From a virus, in IMG/VR virus record IMGVR_UViG_3300042507_007513, positions 1 through 59,715 of that record: 59,715 nucleotides of DNA, one strand, 5' to 3'. A model generated the notes under the pieces. That model did not search any database. It saw only the letters and a list, made by a program, of their open reading frames with translations, and was not told where the DNA came from. The position numbers and the translations under genes were made by a program. Shown here piece after piece: positions 34,121 through 41,845 of the stretch (positions are counted from its first letter, which is position 1; every line of letters starts with the position of its first letter).

Positions 34121-34136
34121 TAAAATACACTAGTTT
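34121..34136 (-). promoter_or_regulatory. GTGTATWWW box with short SD leader
   Basis: The minus strand reads CTAGTG-TATTTT about 20 nt before the ATG at 34104, leaving a short leader that includes AAGAGGATA. Unlike most other boxes it gives a leadered mRNA. Confidence 0.5.
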
Positions 34137-34151
34137 GTTTTTTAATACCAA

Positions 34152-34829
34152 TCATAATTTATCTAGCAAAAGCTTTGGAATTGCCTGTGATGGCGTACCA
34201 ACTAGCTTGTAACCCATATCGAATATTGAGAATATGTTGGATATCTTGTTTGGAACTGATCCAAAGTACTCGTAATTATCAAAGCCAGAGACCTTGCATA
34301 TTTTGGCGGCTTGCTTTAATTCTTTAAGGTCTTTCGGGTTTGATAAAAATCCAGAAAAAACTAGACGCACTTCTTCATACGGCGCAACAACGCTCAACAG
34401 TTTTGACAAATGCTCGTCGGACTTAAGCCAAGAAAACTCAACAGCGACTCTTTTTTCCACCGCTGAAAGCTCAGAAAGCTCTAGAAGAAACTCCCTCATT
34501 TTTTCGTAATTACCAGACTCGACATCACTTTTATCTAGACTTGTTATTACGCCCATACAAGAACTATTCATAATTGAAAAGGTCTTAACAAGGCAGTCAA
34601 GCGCGCTGTCCTTGCTAAGACCCTGATATGGGTAGTTTATTGCTGATATTAATCTATTATTTTGTGGTAGCCCAGGCTCAAAAAGATCCAAAGAAGCCGT
34701 ATCAATAACACAACCGTAAAAACCGTGCTCATTTACAAAAGCGTAGTCGTATACAATTTTATTGCTGTTCGACTTTAGAGACAGGCTTGTTATGATTATT
34801 TTCTCTAGCAGTTCCTGACGTTTTGACAT
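34152..34829 (-). CDS. DeoC-like TIM-barrel protein without catalytic Lys (tentative)
   Basis: A 225-residue protein. SAINYPYQGLSKDSALDCLV, VRLVFSGFLSNPKDLKELKQ and MGYKLVGTPSQAIPKLL follow the order of deoxyribose-phosphate aldolase segments. The region that should hold the Schiff-base Lys reads GFDNYEYFGS with no Lys, so aldolase activity is unlikely. It overlaps the thyX 3' end by 71 nt. The family call is weak; it may be an unrelated alpha/beta protein. Confidence 0.4.
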   Translation of the reverse strand: MSKRQELLEKIIITSLSLKSNSNKIVYDYAFVNEHGFYGCVIDTASLDLFEPGLPQNNRLISAINYPYQGLSKDSALDCLVKTFSIMNSSCMGVITSLDKSDVESGNYEKMREFLLELSELSAVEKRVAVEFSWLKSDEHLSKLLSVVAPYEEVRLVFSGFLSNPKDLKELKQAAKICKVSGFDNYEYFGSVPNKISNIFSIFDMGYKLVGTPSQAIPKLLLDKL

Positions 34830-35538
34830 TTGTTAAGCACTCCCAAGAAACCGGAAAAAGCGGCCCGATTATCTTGTCAAAAGCGTCAGCGTACTGTCTA
34901 ACTTCCCATTGCGCGTGAGGATCCGATCTTTGTGAATACACGCGAGCGTATGCTGCAAGAGATCCTGTCCACCACCATTCTGTGTAGGCGCCTTGTGGTA
35001 AAATAGAGCGAGCCTGCTCTGGCGCAACGCCTTTTTGAAGAAGGGTTTTATAAACTGTCATCGCCTCCTCAACAGCCATTGAATATGAGCGATTGATGTA
35101 ATTATAATCATCGTTTATTTCGATAAAGTCCTCTGAACCCTGCTTGGCACCATTTGTAGGCTTTCCTCGCCATCTTGGATGGTAAATATCTGGATCTTCT
35201 TGGACGTATCGTCTAGAAACTTCATTTTCGGTGAACCCAACTTTATGCTTAAAGAGCTGGGTGCGCACAAATATCGGAGCCTTGACCCTCAAAGTAATCT
35301 GTGGATGAGAAAATGGAGTCCAGTGCTTGTGCTCGGCTAGATATTTAATTAGCGCCCTGTCTTTTTGAGAAAGTGTTTTAACTGGACTTTCATCGCTTTC
35401 ACCAAAAGGATAGTCCATTGTCCATGAGCTTTCCTTGTTGAATGAAACGCGAGCAGAATTAACGACCGTCAGATCGTTTCCCATATGATCAACAAGCTCA
35501 ACGTGTCCGTAATCAAGAACTCTGATTCTCATTTTCAT
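34759..35538 (-). CDS. thyX: flavin-dependent thymidylate synthase
   Basis: A 259-residue ThyX. KHKVGFTENEVSRRYVQ is the phage form of the RHRxxSxNExSxRY signature that binds FAD and dUMP; HKHWTPFSHPQITLRVKAPI and GAYTEWWWTGSL also fit. It makes dTMP from dUMP. Its C-terminal ~25 residues extend past the usual end and overlap the next gene. An ATG at 35532 is an alternative start. Confidence 0.93.
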   Translation of the reverse strand: MKMRIRVLDYGHVELVDHMGNDLTVVNSARVSFNKESSWTMDYPFGESDESPVKTLSQKDRALIKYLAEHKHWTPFSHPQITLRVKAPIFVRTQLFKHKVGFTENEVSRRYVQEDPDIYHPRWRGKPTNGAKQGSEDFIEINDDYNYINRSYSMAVEEAMTVYKTLLQKGVAPEQARSILPQGAYTEWWWTGSLAAYARVYSQRSDPHAQWEVRQYADAFDKIIGPLFPVSWECLTNVKTSGTARENNHNKPVSKVEQQ

Positions 35539-35956
35539 TTGCCTTTTCTAGAACGTGATCTCTGTAGCATTTGTTAAAGTATTGTTTTATTTGTGGTTCG
35601 TCAAATTGTTCAGCGATAGTTACAAACATTCTGTATGGCGACTTAACTATTATTTTTTCAACGCCATCAATAGATCCTAGCGCGTCAGCCATATCGTATG
35701 TTATAGGAAAGTTTACAAAGACGAGAAATTCATTACTTTTTCTAAAAGCGCACTGTGGACTAAAAAGCGGTAGTATATCACCGTTTATTTCAATTGTTTT
35801 TGGAAATGGCGCGTCCTCGTCTGAGGAATCAAATATTCGCTTTGAGTTTGGATCATGGCATTTGCTCATTTCCCCAGTTGGCTCATTGCAAATTGGACAT
35901 AGGCGCTTTTCCCAGCGTATCTCTGGTTTTTTGGTCCAGTCAACTTTTTTCTTCAC
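35513..35956 (-). CDS. conserved zinc-finger phage protein
   Basis: A 147-residue protein with a GTG start. The N-terminal CPIC...C and a later single Cys suggest a metal site. The C-terminal domain (FLVFVNFPITYDMADALGSI, GVEKIIVKSPYRMFVTIAEQ) is a ferredoxin-like fold I associate with small conserved phage proteins of unknown function. It overlaps both neighbours (17 and 26 nt). Confidence 0.55.
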   Translation of the reverse strand: MKKKVDWTKKPEIRWEKRLCPICNEPTGEMSKCHDPNSKRIFDSSDEDAPFPKTIEINGDILPLFSPQCAFRKSNEFLVFVNFPITYDMADALGSIDGVEKIIVKSPYRMFVTIAEQFDEPQIKQYFNKCYRDHVLEKANENENQSS

Positions 35957-37115
35957 TATTTGTCTTTCTTCTGTATAGTCTCATGCCGTATTCATTATCA
36001 GTCGAAGATGGTACAACACCTTCTTTAAAAATAGGAGTATTGTTTTTAAAAGGAGAGTAGTCAACTTGGTGATGCCATCTTCCAAATTTCCAAATAACAT
36101 CAACAACATCTGGGTGTTGCTCTTTTAGAGAGTTAGCAAATGACCATCTGTTATCTCCAGTATTATAGACATTGTCTGTATTTCCGCCGCTCAAAGCCTT
36201 TTTGCCTTTTGATCCAAAGGTCGCGCCCTTTTGCATCATTAGCGAACAAAATACGGCTGTACAGTATCCGTCCTTTAATAGTCTCAAAGAAAGGTCTGTG
36301 TCTTCATTGTATCGCCCTCTCCACTGATACGGCACGTTTGTGTCAAGGAGTATGCAGGAATATACTCTAGTATTAAAAAGCACCGGGGAATGTGCTGTCC
36401 ATCCAACTTTTACAAAGCCAGAGTGGTGTGGCCCAGCCATGGCAATATTTTCATATCTGTCAACAAAATCCTCCATAGCATTAAAAAATCCACCACCACC
36501 AACCTGTATCCTTCTTGTTAGGTTAGCTCTGTAAAAATGATAAATATTATCATCAACAACCCAGTGTCTTTTGTGCTCTCTCTCTTTTGCCCAATTCCAT
36601 ATAAAATTACGAGCTGGTATTGATCCTTTTCCAAGGTCGTGGAAAGGCATTACAACAACCCTATCTTCTCCGAGTGCTTCTTTGTACTGGTCTTCTTCTG
36701 TTTCTTCAACAAAAAACTTATAGTCAACACCAAGTCCGTCTAGCGTTTTTCCAGTTACCTGTAACGCAGCCCTTCCTTTGCTAGGTATGCAAACTGGATA
36801 TCTAGAGTTTGTCTTTGGTCCAAGATATTTGTACTCGCCAGGATCTGGTCCTGTTTGCTGTGGAAACCAAATTGATTTTTGTTTTGATCCACCAGAAAGG
36901 CCAAGCTTTTTGTAAAAAGCGCGCCTGTCTTCTGCTGTCAAAAAACTGACCGTTATCTGAGAATACGGCTTAATATTTTCATTATTAAATGCTGGCATTC
37001 CCCACCAATGGGACTTCCAGTTTGGTCCGACATTAAACAAAGAACCATCATCTTTTTTGATTGATTTTCTAGACAGCTTTTCTAAATCATCACTATTGGC
37101 TTCAAAAAATTCCAT
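35940..37115 (-). CDS. TET-associated glycosyltransferase-type protein
   Basis: A 391-residue protein. After an N-terminal ~100-residue DNA-binding-like part (HWWGMPAFNNENIKPYSQIT), residues ~105-330 match the TAGT family of phage glycosyltransferases: YPVCIPSKGRA, RHWVVDDNIYHFYR with the DD metal site, and YNEDTDLSLRLL. Known relatives work in phages whose TET-like oxygenases make hydroxymethylcytosine that is then glycosylated. No TET gene is in the window, so the substrate is inferred. It lies next to thyX. Confidence 0.7.
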   Translation of the reverse strand: MEFFEANSDDLEKLSRKSIKKDDGSLFNVGPNWKSHWWGMPAFNNENIKPYSQITVSFLTAEDRRAFYKKLGLSGGSKQKSIWFPQQTGPDPGEYKYLGPKTNSRYPVCIPSKGRAALQVTGKTLDGLGVDYKFFVEETEEDQYKEALGEDRVVVMPFHDLGKGSIPARNFIWNWAKEREHKRHWVVDDNIYHFYRANLTRRIQVGGGGFFNAMEDFVDRYENIAMAGPHHSGFVKVGWTAHSPVLFNTRVYSCILLDTNVPYQWRGRYNEDTDLSLRLLKDGYCTAVFCSLMMQKGATFGSKGKKALSGGNTDNVYNTGDNRWSFANSLKEQHPDVVDVIWKFGRWHHQVDYSPFKNNTPIFKEGVVPSSTDNEYGMRLYRRKTNSEEKS

Positions 37116-37175
37116 TTAACGCTTTCTTGATTTGGTTTATTATTTAATCATGTACATTGTAGGTATCTTTTATTT

Positions 37176-37529
37176 TCAAAAACCAAGTTCTTCATCAAGT
37201 TTTGCGAGTCTATCCATAGCCTTTTGCTGTTCCGTTTTTGGCTTTTCAAAGCAATCCCATCCACGAATCTTGGCAACATCTTCTGACTTCTGTCCCGTAT
37301 CTAGTCCTTGCCAGAGACAAACTTCTTTCCTCGCCTCGTCACGCTCGGCGGTAAGTTCAAGAATCTTTTCAGAGCGCATATCACACATATGAATACGCTC
37401 GGTCAATTCATCACGAAGAAGTTGCATATACTCATAAGCCTCACAGATATCCCGCAGAACATCAGGGGGAAGATCGGTGCGCTTGCTATGGCAGCGTAGG
37501 CGGTAGTCTAGGGGTTCGTAGTCGGGCAT
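37176..37529 (-). CDS. small protein with TAERDEAR...WDCFE motif
   Basis: A 117-residue, mostly helical protein. ILELTAERDEARKEVC and RGWDCFEKP are shared with the gene at 57606-58124, so the two are distant paralogues. Charged coiled-coil character. Function unknown. Confidence 0.6.
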   Translation of the reverse strand: MPDYEPLDYRLRCHSKRTDLPPDVLRDICEAYEYMQLLRDELTERIHMCDMRSEKILELTAERDEARKEVCLWQGLDTGQKSEDVAKIRGWDCFEKPKTEQQKAMDRLAKLDEELGF

Positions 37530-37699
37530 TAATTTCCAAATGTAATTGTTATTTTCTTAGCCAACTGAACGCACAACATCATCATCATGAAAGCTGTACC
37601 AAGGAACATGACAGTAGTGGCAACATCAATTAGCAGGCCCAAGACACCGCGTTCTGGAAACAGGCTGAGAGTCTTGGTTTTATTTGAGGTTTTAGTCAT
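37529..37699 (-). CDS. small single-pass membrane protein
   Basis: A 56-residue protein from ATG 37699; ATG 37720 is possible but lacks a ribosome site. A basic N-terminus is followed by one long hydrophobic segment (LLIDVATTVMFLGTAFMMMM), so probably N-in. Candidate membrane regulator or lysis-related peptide; unproven. Confidence 0.55.
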   Translation of the reverse strand: MTKTSNKTKTLSLFPERGVLGLLIDVATTVMFLGTAFMMMMLCVQLAKKITITFGN

Positions 37700-37970
37700 T
37701 GTTTTTCTCTTTGTTGGCATTTTTGTCTTCCATCCAGTCAGCTAGACACGAAATTACTGATGAGATTCTTCTTAGGCGCTCTGGTGAATAAAAAGAAACC
37801 GCTAGTCCTGCGGAACCGCTGTTTGACAAAATATCTGATCTTATGTCAACCACCTTTTCTTTTCTTGTAGCGCTGTACCACGGAACTATTTCCAACTCAC
37901 CATCGTAGCCGTTTCCAACAATTGTTGGTTGATATTCGCTGCCGTCTTTTGTTTTTTTAGCCTTTGGCAT
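37692..37970 (-). CDS. hypothetical protein
   Basis: A 92-residue protein from ATG 37970, preceded by AAGGAACAAG. Alpha/beta pattern with GLAVSFYSPERLRRISSVIS. No family recognised. Confidence 0.55.
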   Translation of the reverse strand: MPKAKKTKDGSEYQPTIVGNGYDGELEIVPWYSATRKEKVVDIRSDILSNSGSAGLAVSFYSPERLRRISSVISCLADWMEDKNANKEKNND

Positions 37971-38397
37971 CTTGTTCCTTACTAAAAAATCCCTTGCCAC
38001 CAGCCTCTTTCCAGGCTTCGTACGCTGGCCTAATTTCGTGAATGTTTAAGCTAACGTGGTTAGATCCAGCCATCAACCACGCAAACTGCTCTGATTCAAG
38101 CACCTCCATTGCGATTTTGTATTTACGAGGTATGCCATCTGCAAGGCAGTTTCTGTCTGTCTGAAGATGATCACAGGTGTTTTGAAGCACCTCTATTTCA
38201 TCCACAAGACGATCGTGCTGTAGCTCCGCGGTGTGCAGCAAAAGGTATTCGTGGTTAAAAGGAAAGTGCTTTGAAACACGCCGCGCCCTTTGCCTTATTT
38301 CTTTTGGAACCCTTGGGGTTTTTCCAGGGTTCATAAGATCTAGCAAAAAACTATATGCGCTATCAATCGCCCTCATCATTTCTTCTGTTGTCGTCAT
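37957..38397 (-). CDS. helical hypothetical protein
   Basis: A 146-residue helical protein with a central coiled-coil-like part (HDRLVDEIEVLQNTCDHLQ). It overlaps both neighbours. Function unknown. Confidence 0.55.
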   Translation of the reverse strand: MTTTEEMMRAIDSAYSFLLDLMNPGKTPRVPKEIRQRARRVSKHFPFNHEYLLLHTAELQHDRLVDEIEVLQNTCDHLQTDRNCLADGIPRKYKIAMEVLESEQFAWLMAGSNHVSLNIHEIRPAYEAWKEAGGKGFFSKEQDAKG

Positions 38398-38674
38398 TTT
38401 TTAGAAAAAGGGTTGGTATGACAGTGTCTTCTTTATCAGGTCTTGAGCTTGTAAGAGTTGATGATCTTTCAAGTATTCCATTAACCATCGCCTGTGTCTT
38501 TTCAAGACCAATTATTTCTGCAATGGCGTCTGCGGAATCAAGAAAGCACTCCTTAGATATCTGGGAGCAGTAGAGAATCTTATACGCGATTTCGTCTGAT
38601 ATCTCTGATTGATCGTCGTATTGTATTTCAGTTGATGAATCTTCTTCATCAATTATAAACTGAATAGTTATCAT
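38363..38674 (-). CDS. acidic hypothetical protein
   Basis: A 103-residue acidic protein (IDEEDSSTEIQYDDQSEISD), partly helical, overlapping the next gene by 35 nt. No known family. Confidence 0.5.
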   Translation of the reverse strand: MITIQFIIDEEDSSTEIQYDDQSEISDEIAYKILYCSQISKECFLDSADAIAEIIGLEKTQAMVNGILERSSTLTSSRPDKEDTVIPTLFLKNDDNRRNDEGD

Positions 38675-38897
38675 CTATTGGTTCACCTTTAGAAACAAAG
38701 CAGTGTGCAATTACTGTTTCTTTATAGTTGATGTCTACCCATTTGTGCACTGGATTAGCGCTATAGCTTTTGCCGATCTCTGGCGCAATTCCATCAAAAA
38801 TACAGTACAGCTCATGATGTCCGTTGTTGTACTTTGCTGGCTGGTCAACGCAGAATACATGCGGATTTTCTGTTTCGCTCTTTACCTTGATAATCAT
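38649..38897 (-). CDS. small hypothetical protein
   Basis: An 82-residue protein from ATG 38897, supported by TGGAGAATAAA. Probably beta-rich (YNNGHHELYCIFDG). Function unknown. Confidence 0.55.
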   Translation of the reverse strand: MIIKVKSETENPHVFCVDQPAKYNNGHHELYCIFDGIAPEIGKSYSANPVHKWVDINYKETVIAHCFVSKGEPIDDNYSVYN

Positions 38898-38898
38898 T

Positions 38899-39519
38899 TT
38901 ATTCTCCAAAAATTGCTGATGAATTAAGTGCTGAGTACTTGTAAGGCTTACTGAGCTTGTCGCTCCAAAACTTTGGCAATCCCATCTTTACCTTCTGTGG
39001 TCTGTCTATTTGATTCGGGCAATACAATATAGCCTCTTCTTGCGCTAGCTTAAAAGTAGAAGGCATGATATTGTGGTTCTTTTGGGCAATAATCTTTTTG
39101 ATTATGCTGCCTTGCTTTACCATGTTAAAATCAAGATTTTTGATAAGCCAGGTATCAACATACGACTCCATTCCCTTGTTGATCCATCGCGTATCGCTTG
39201 TGGAAAAAACAAGAGTAATGTCTCTCTGTCTAGCCAGGGAACACATCATTAAGAGAGCATCGTTGTTTCGTCTTTCGTATTTCGGAAATACAAGCTGTGG
39301 CTCATCAACCCAAATCACGCAGTCTGAAACCTCCTCAAAAGATATTGAGGGGATGTTTTCAACGCCAGTACCGTCTAGTGCTTCTGGAAACGGGTGATCT
39401 ACTATGTAGGTCTTTTTATCCTTTACGGAAGCTAAAATATTAAAACAAGCAGCGGTTTTTCCGCTGCCTGTGTTTCCAACAACCGATACGACTTTGCAAT
39501 TTTTCCAGCTGAAGTTCAT
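38899..39519 (-). CDS. P-loop ATPase
   Basis: A 206-residue protein from ATG 39519. VVSVVGNTGSGKTAACFNIL is a Walker A motif, SDCVIWVDEPQLVF a Walker B motif, and LARQRDITLVFSTSDTRWI a sensor-like strand. The layout resembles small packaging/partition-type ATPases (FtsK/Zot-like), but no DNA-binding domain is attached. The ATG stands 2 nt from the upstream stop. Confidence 0.7.
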   Translation of the reverse strand: MNFSWKNCKVVSVVGNTGSGKTAACFNILASVKDKKTYIVDHPFPEALDGTGVENIPSISFEEVSDCVIWVDEPQLVFPKYERRNNDALLMMCSLARQRDITLVFSTSDTRWINKGMESYVDTWLIKNLDFNMVKQGSIIKKIIAQKNHNIMPSTFKLAQEEAILYCPNQIDRPQKVKMGLPKFWSDKLSKPYKYSALNSSAIFGE

Positions 39520-39520
39520 G

Positions 39521-40078
39521 TTACATTGTAGGCTGAGGGACTGCGGACTTAAATCGAACTCCACCGTTCTTGCCGCGCTTGAATTCAATCTTCTCTCCAT
39601 ACTTTGCGATAATCATATCTCGCATATCATTTGGATAAACATTGTATGATTGCGCAAGAGCAACAAGTTTTGCTGTTCCATTTGAGACCATTGTTTCAAA
39701 CTCTGACCAGTTAATCTGTACCGAAGCGGGATCGTTCTTTGATGTTCTCTTCTTCATCTTAATCTCCTTTGTGTTATTAGGTGACTCAATCCAAGCGATA
39801 TCGCGTAAACACTTTACGCATATTGGACTTACATACTTTCCATAAGAAAACGGTAAATGGTCCAGTTTCTGAAAGCAGTGCCTGCACAAACAGCCCTCTG
39901 GCTTGCCTTCGTCGTTGGTGGTGACGAGTACCGTACTCCCGTCACCTTTGTTCATATCAGTATAGCTAAATTGCTGAGCAAGTTTTTTATTTTCGCTTTT
40001 TCTTTGCTCGAATTCTTCCAAGATTTGGTCCAGTGAACGGTATATCCACGCGGATTTTGTGCCTAGAATGACTGTCAT
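39521..40078 (-). CDS. zinc-finger protein with internal start
   Basis: A 185-residue reading frame with Cys pairs CLCRHC and CVKC in the middle (one or two zinc sites) and a basic C-terminal domain (NVYPNDMRDMIIAKYGEKIE) that looks DNA-binding. A strong AAAGGAGATTAAG site lies right before an in-frame ATG at 39757, so a 78-residue C-terminal product may be made separately. Another ATG at 39955 follows a TATACT hexamer. The true N-terminus is unsure. Confidence 0.55.
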   Translation of the reverse strand: MTVILGTKSAWIYRSLDQILEEFEQRKSENKKLAQQFSYTDMNKGDGSTVLVTTNDEGKPEGCLCRHCFQKLDHLPFSYGKYVSPICVKCLRDIAWIESPNNTKEIKMKKRTSKNDPASVQINWSEFETMVSNGTAKLVALAQSYNVYPNDMRDMIIAKYGEKIEFKRGKNGGVRFKSAVPQPTM

Positions 40079-40505
40079 TTATTGAAATCTCGCTTGAGAT
40101 ATGGCTAACGGATTCCCACGAAAATAAATACCACGAGTCCGTGATCGGATTGTATACGGCCAGGAAATCAAAATCGCCGTCTTCATAAGGTACTTTCTTG
40201 TTGCCGGATGACTTTTTGCGGACATCGCACCTGAATGATTCTTTTTTTCTGTCATAATAGCACTGCTTCACTTGAACTGTTGAAAACTTGTCTCCGTCGA
40301 ATCCGCGAACAACAAAGTCGTAATGAAGCTCCTCTAGTAGAGGTCTTGCGCACTCCCACCCATTTAAGTGGCAGATGGATGGGAAAAGCATTTGCGCGTA
40401 CATGCCGCTATTGAATTTTAGCTTTTTGCTTTTCGCTTTGGTTTTTGCTGTTTTGATTCGCTGCTTACTTCGTCTAGTAGAAGAAAAATTAGTGCTGCTC
40501 GCCAT
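39987..40505 (-). CDS. PD-(D/E)XK endonuclease-like protein
   Basis: A 172-residue protein. HYDFVVRGFDGDKFSTVQVKQ and EDGDFDFLAVYNPITDSWYL match the PDDEXK group that includes I-SspI-type homing enzymes and resolvase-like proteins (D...QVK site). The N-terminus is highly basic. A role in DNA repair or junction cleavage is likely. It overlaps both neighbours by about 90 nt. Confidence 0.7.
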   Translation of the reverse strand: MASSTNFSSTRRSKQRIKTAKTKAKSKKLKFNSGMYAQMLFPSICHLNGWECARPLLEELHYDFVVRGFDGDKFSTVQVKQCYYDRKKESFRCDVRKKSSGNKKVPYEDGDFDFLAVYNPITDSWYLFSWESVSHISSEISINDSHSRHKIRVDIPFTGPNLGRIRAKKKRK

Positions 40506-40885
40506 TTGTATCCTGGTTTATTGGCACGATATGTGCCACTCTTATATTGTAGAGCGGTCCAGTCCAAAATGCACTCAATATCTTTCGCTTTTTCCTCCGA
40601 AATACCTTCTTGCTGAGACATGGCGAATGCTTCAACTGCAAGCATTGCTGCAGATACCGTGATCTGCTTTTCCCATTCCTTGTTGAACAACACTATCGAC
40701 TCAAGCACCGTGTAAATGAAAGAGAAGTTCTTTTTGAGCTGCTTGCTGATAAGGCCGTATTCTCTTTCGGCAGCGCTCATTGTGGTTTTATTGCTAACAA
40801 CTGACTGCATCTGCATAGCAAGGTTCGTTGTGATATGAACAAACAAAACCTCGGTTGGTACGGATTTGTTGCATCGCTCAATCAT
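40418..40885 (-). CDS. helical hypothetical protein
   Basis: A 155-residue helical protein with a lysine-rich C-terminal tail that reads through the start of the next gene. One hydrophobic helix (AAMLAVEAFAMSQQE) is probably buried, not membrane. Function unknown. Confidence 0.5.
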   Translation of the reverse strand: MIERCNKSVPTEVLFVHITTNLAMQMQSVVSNKTTMSAAEREYGLISKQLKKNFSFIYTVLESIVLFNKEWEKQITVSAAMLAVEAFAMSQQEGISEEKAKDIECILDWTALQYKSGTYRANKPGYKWRAALIFLLLDEVSSESKQQKPKRKAKS

Positions 40886-40886
40886 T

Positions 40887-41291
40887 TTAATCTCTTACGT
40901 CTTTCTTGAGTCTTTTCGAAACCTCTTTACCTTTGTCCGTGAGGTTTATTACGGTTGTGCCGTCCTGGTTTCTTACAACAGAAGCCAGCCCGTTTATCTC
41001 AAGGTCATGTATCTTACTCTCTATCAGAATTGCTATGGCAAGCTCGTTGTCTATCTCAGTAAGAACTATATCAAGGTTTTGCTTGATAAACTTCTCAATT
41101 GACGACACCATCGGAGAAACGCCCTCAAGATATCTCCATACAACAGTATAATATGCTGCCTTTGCTGATATTTGATCTGGGCTTAGATCATTTTCTTGAA
41201 ATTCAATCTGGGTACAAATGAGGCTATACGCAGACATAATGTTTTTGTAGTCTGCGAATAGTATTTTTTTTGCATCATTGTACCGTTTCAT
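40887..41291 (-). CDS. hypothetical protein downstream of sigma factor
   Basis: A 134-residue protein from ATG 41291, which shares bases with the sigma factor stop (ATGA). It is helical with a C-terminal winged-helix-like part (IHDLEINGLASVVRNQDGTT, then NLTDKGKEVSKRL). It could be a transcription or sigma partner; inference. Confidence 0.5.
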   Translation of the reverse strand: MKRYNDAKKILFADYKNIMSAYSLICTQIEFQENDLSPDQISAKAAYYTVVWRYLEGVSPMVSSIEKFIKQNLDIVLTEIDNELAIAILIESKIHDLEINGLASVVRNQDGTTVINLTDKGKEVSKRLKKDVRD

Positions 41292-41845
41292 CAAATATTA
41301 ATACACCTTTTACTCTCTTCGCAGGCCCTAGAAATTACCTGATAGACTTTTTGCTTGCTGCAATTAATCCTCTTTGCGATTGCATCAATTGTCATGTCTT
41401 CAATAAATCGCATTTTCATTATTTGAGCGTACTCTGGTCTGATCTTTTTGAGTATTTTTTCTACCTGCTCAACATCTTCGCTACCGTTTTTAGAAACATA
41501 GTAGCTCTTTGGCTTTTCTTCAAAAATCTTAGAAGCGACACGATACGTCTTGTTCTTTTTTGTCATCAGATCTTTGACAACACCGCGACCGCGATTAAAA
41601 GCATAGGTAGAAAAATCTGCCTTTGTGGGGTCGTATGAAAATCTGTTTTCCCAAAGGTCAATGTAAATCTCTTGAACCGCGTCATCTCTTTCCGACACTG
41701 GCAGCTTTCCGATTAGTGGGCCACTTCTTGGAAATCTGTTTTCAATGTAGCAAACAATATATTCATTTGCCTGACCATCGTTCATTTCAGAAAACAAAGG
41801 CCTTCTCTCAAGTGCCGGCATTTTTTTGCCCTTCTTTCTTTTCAT
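41291..41845 (-). CDS. phage sigma-70 family factor
   Basis: A 184-residue protein with the two conserved sigma domains. Region 2 (about residues 50-95) includes DDAVQEIYIDLWENRFSYDP and DFSTYAFNRGRG; region 4 (about 135-180) includes MKMRFIEDMTIDAIAKRINC and QKVYQVISRACEES, the helix-turn-helix. No region 1.1 or 3 is visible. It would direct host RNA polymerase to phage promoters, perhaps the GTGTATWWW boxes. It overlaps both flanking genes by 1-4 nt. Confidence 0.82.
   Translation of the reverse strand: MKRKKGKKMPALERRPLFSEMNDGQANEYIVCYIENRFPRSGPLIGKLPVSERDDAVQEIYIDLWENRFSYDPTKADFSTYAFNRGRGVVKDLMTKKNKTYRVASKIFEEKPKSYYVSKNGSEDVEQVEKILKKIRPEYAQIMKMRFIEDMTIDAIAKRINCSKQKVYQVISRACEESKRCINI

Noticed and set aside
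40887-41310. GTGTATTAA box before the gene after the sigma factor
   Set aside because: It coincides with the last sigma codons, and the ATGA overlap already explains expression; kept out of the promoter list as possibly chance.
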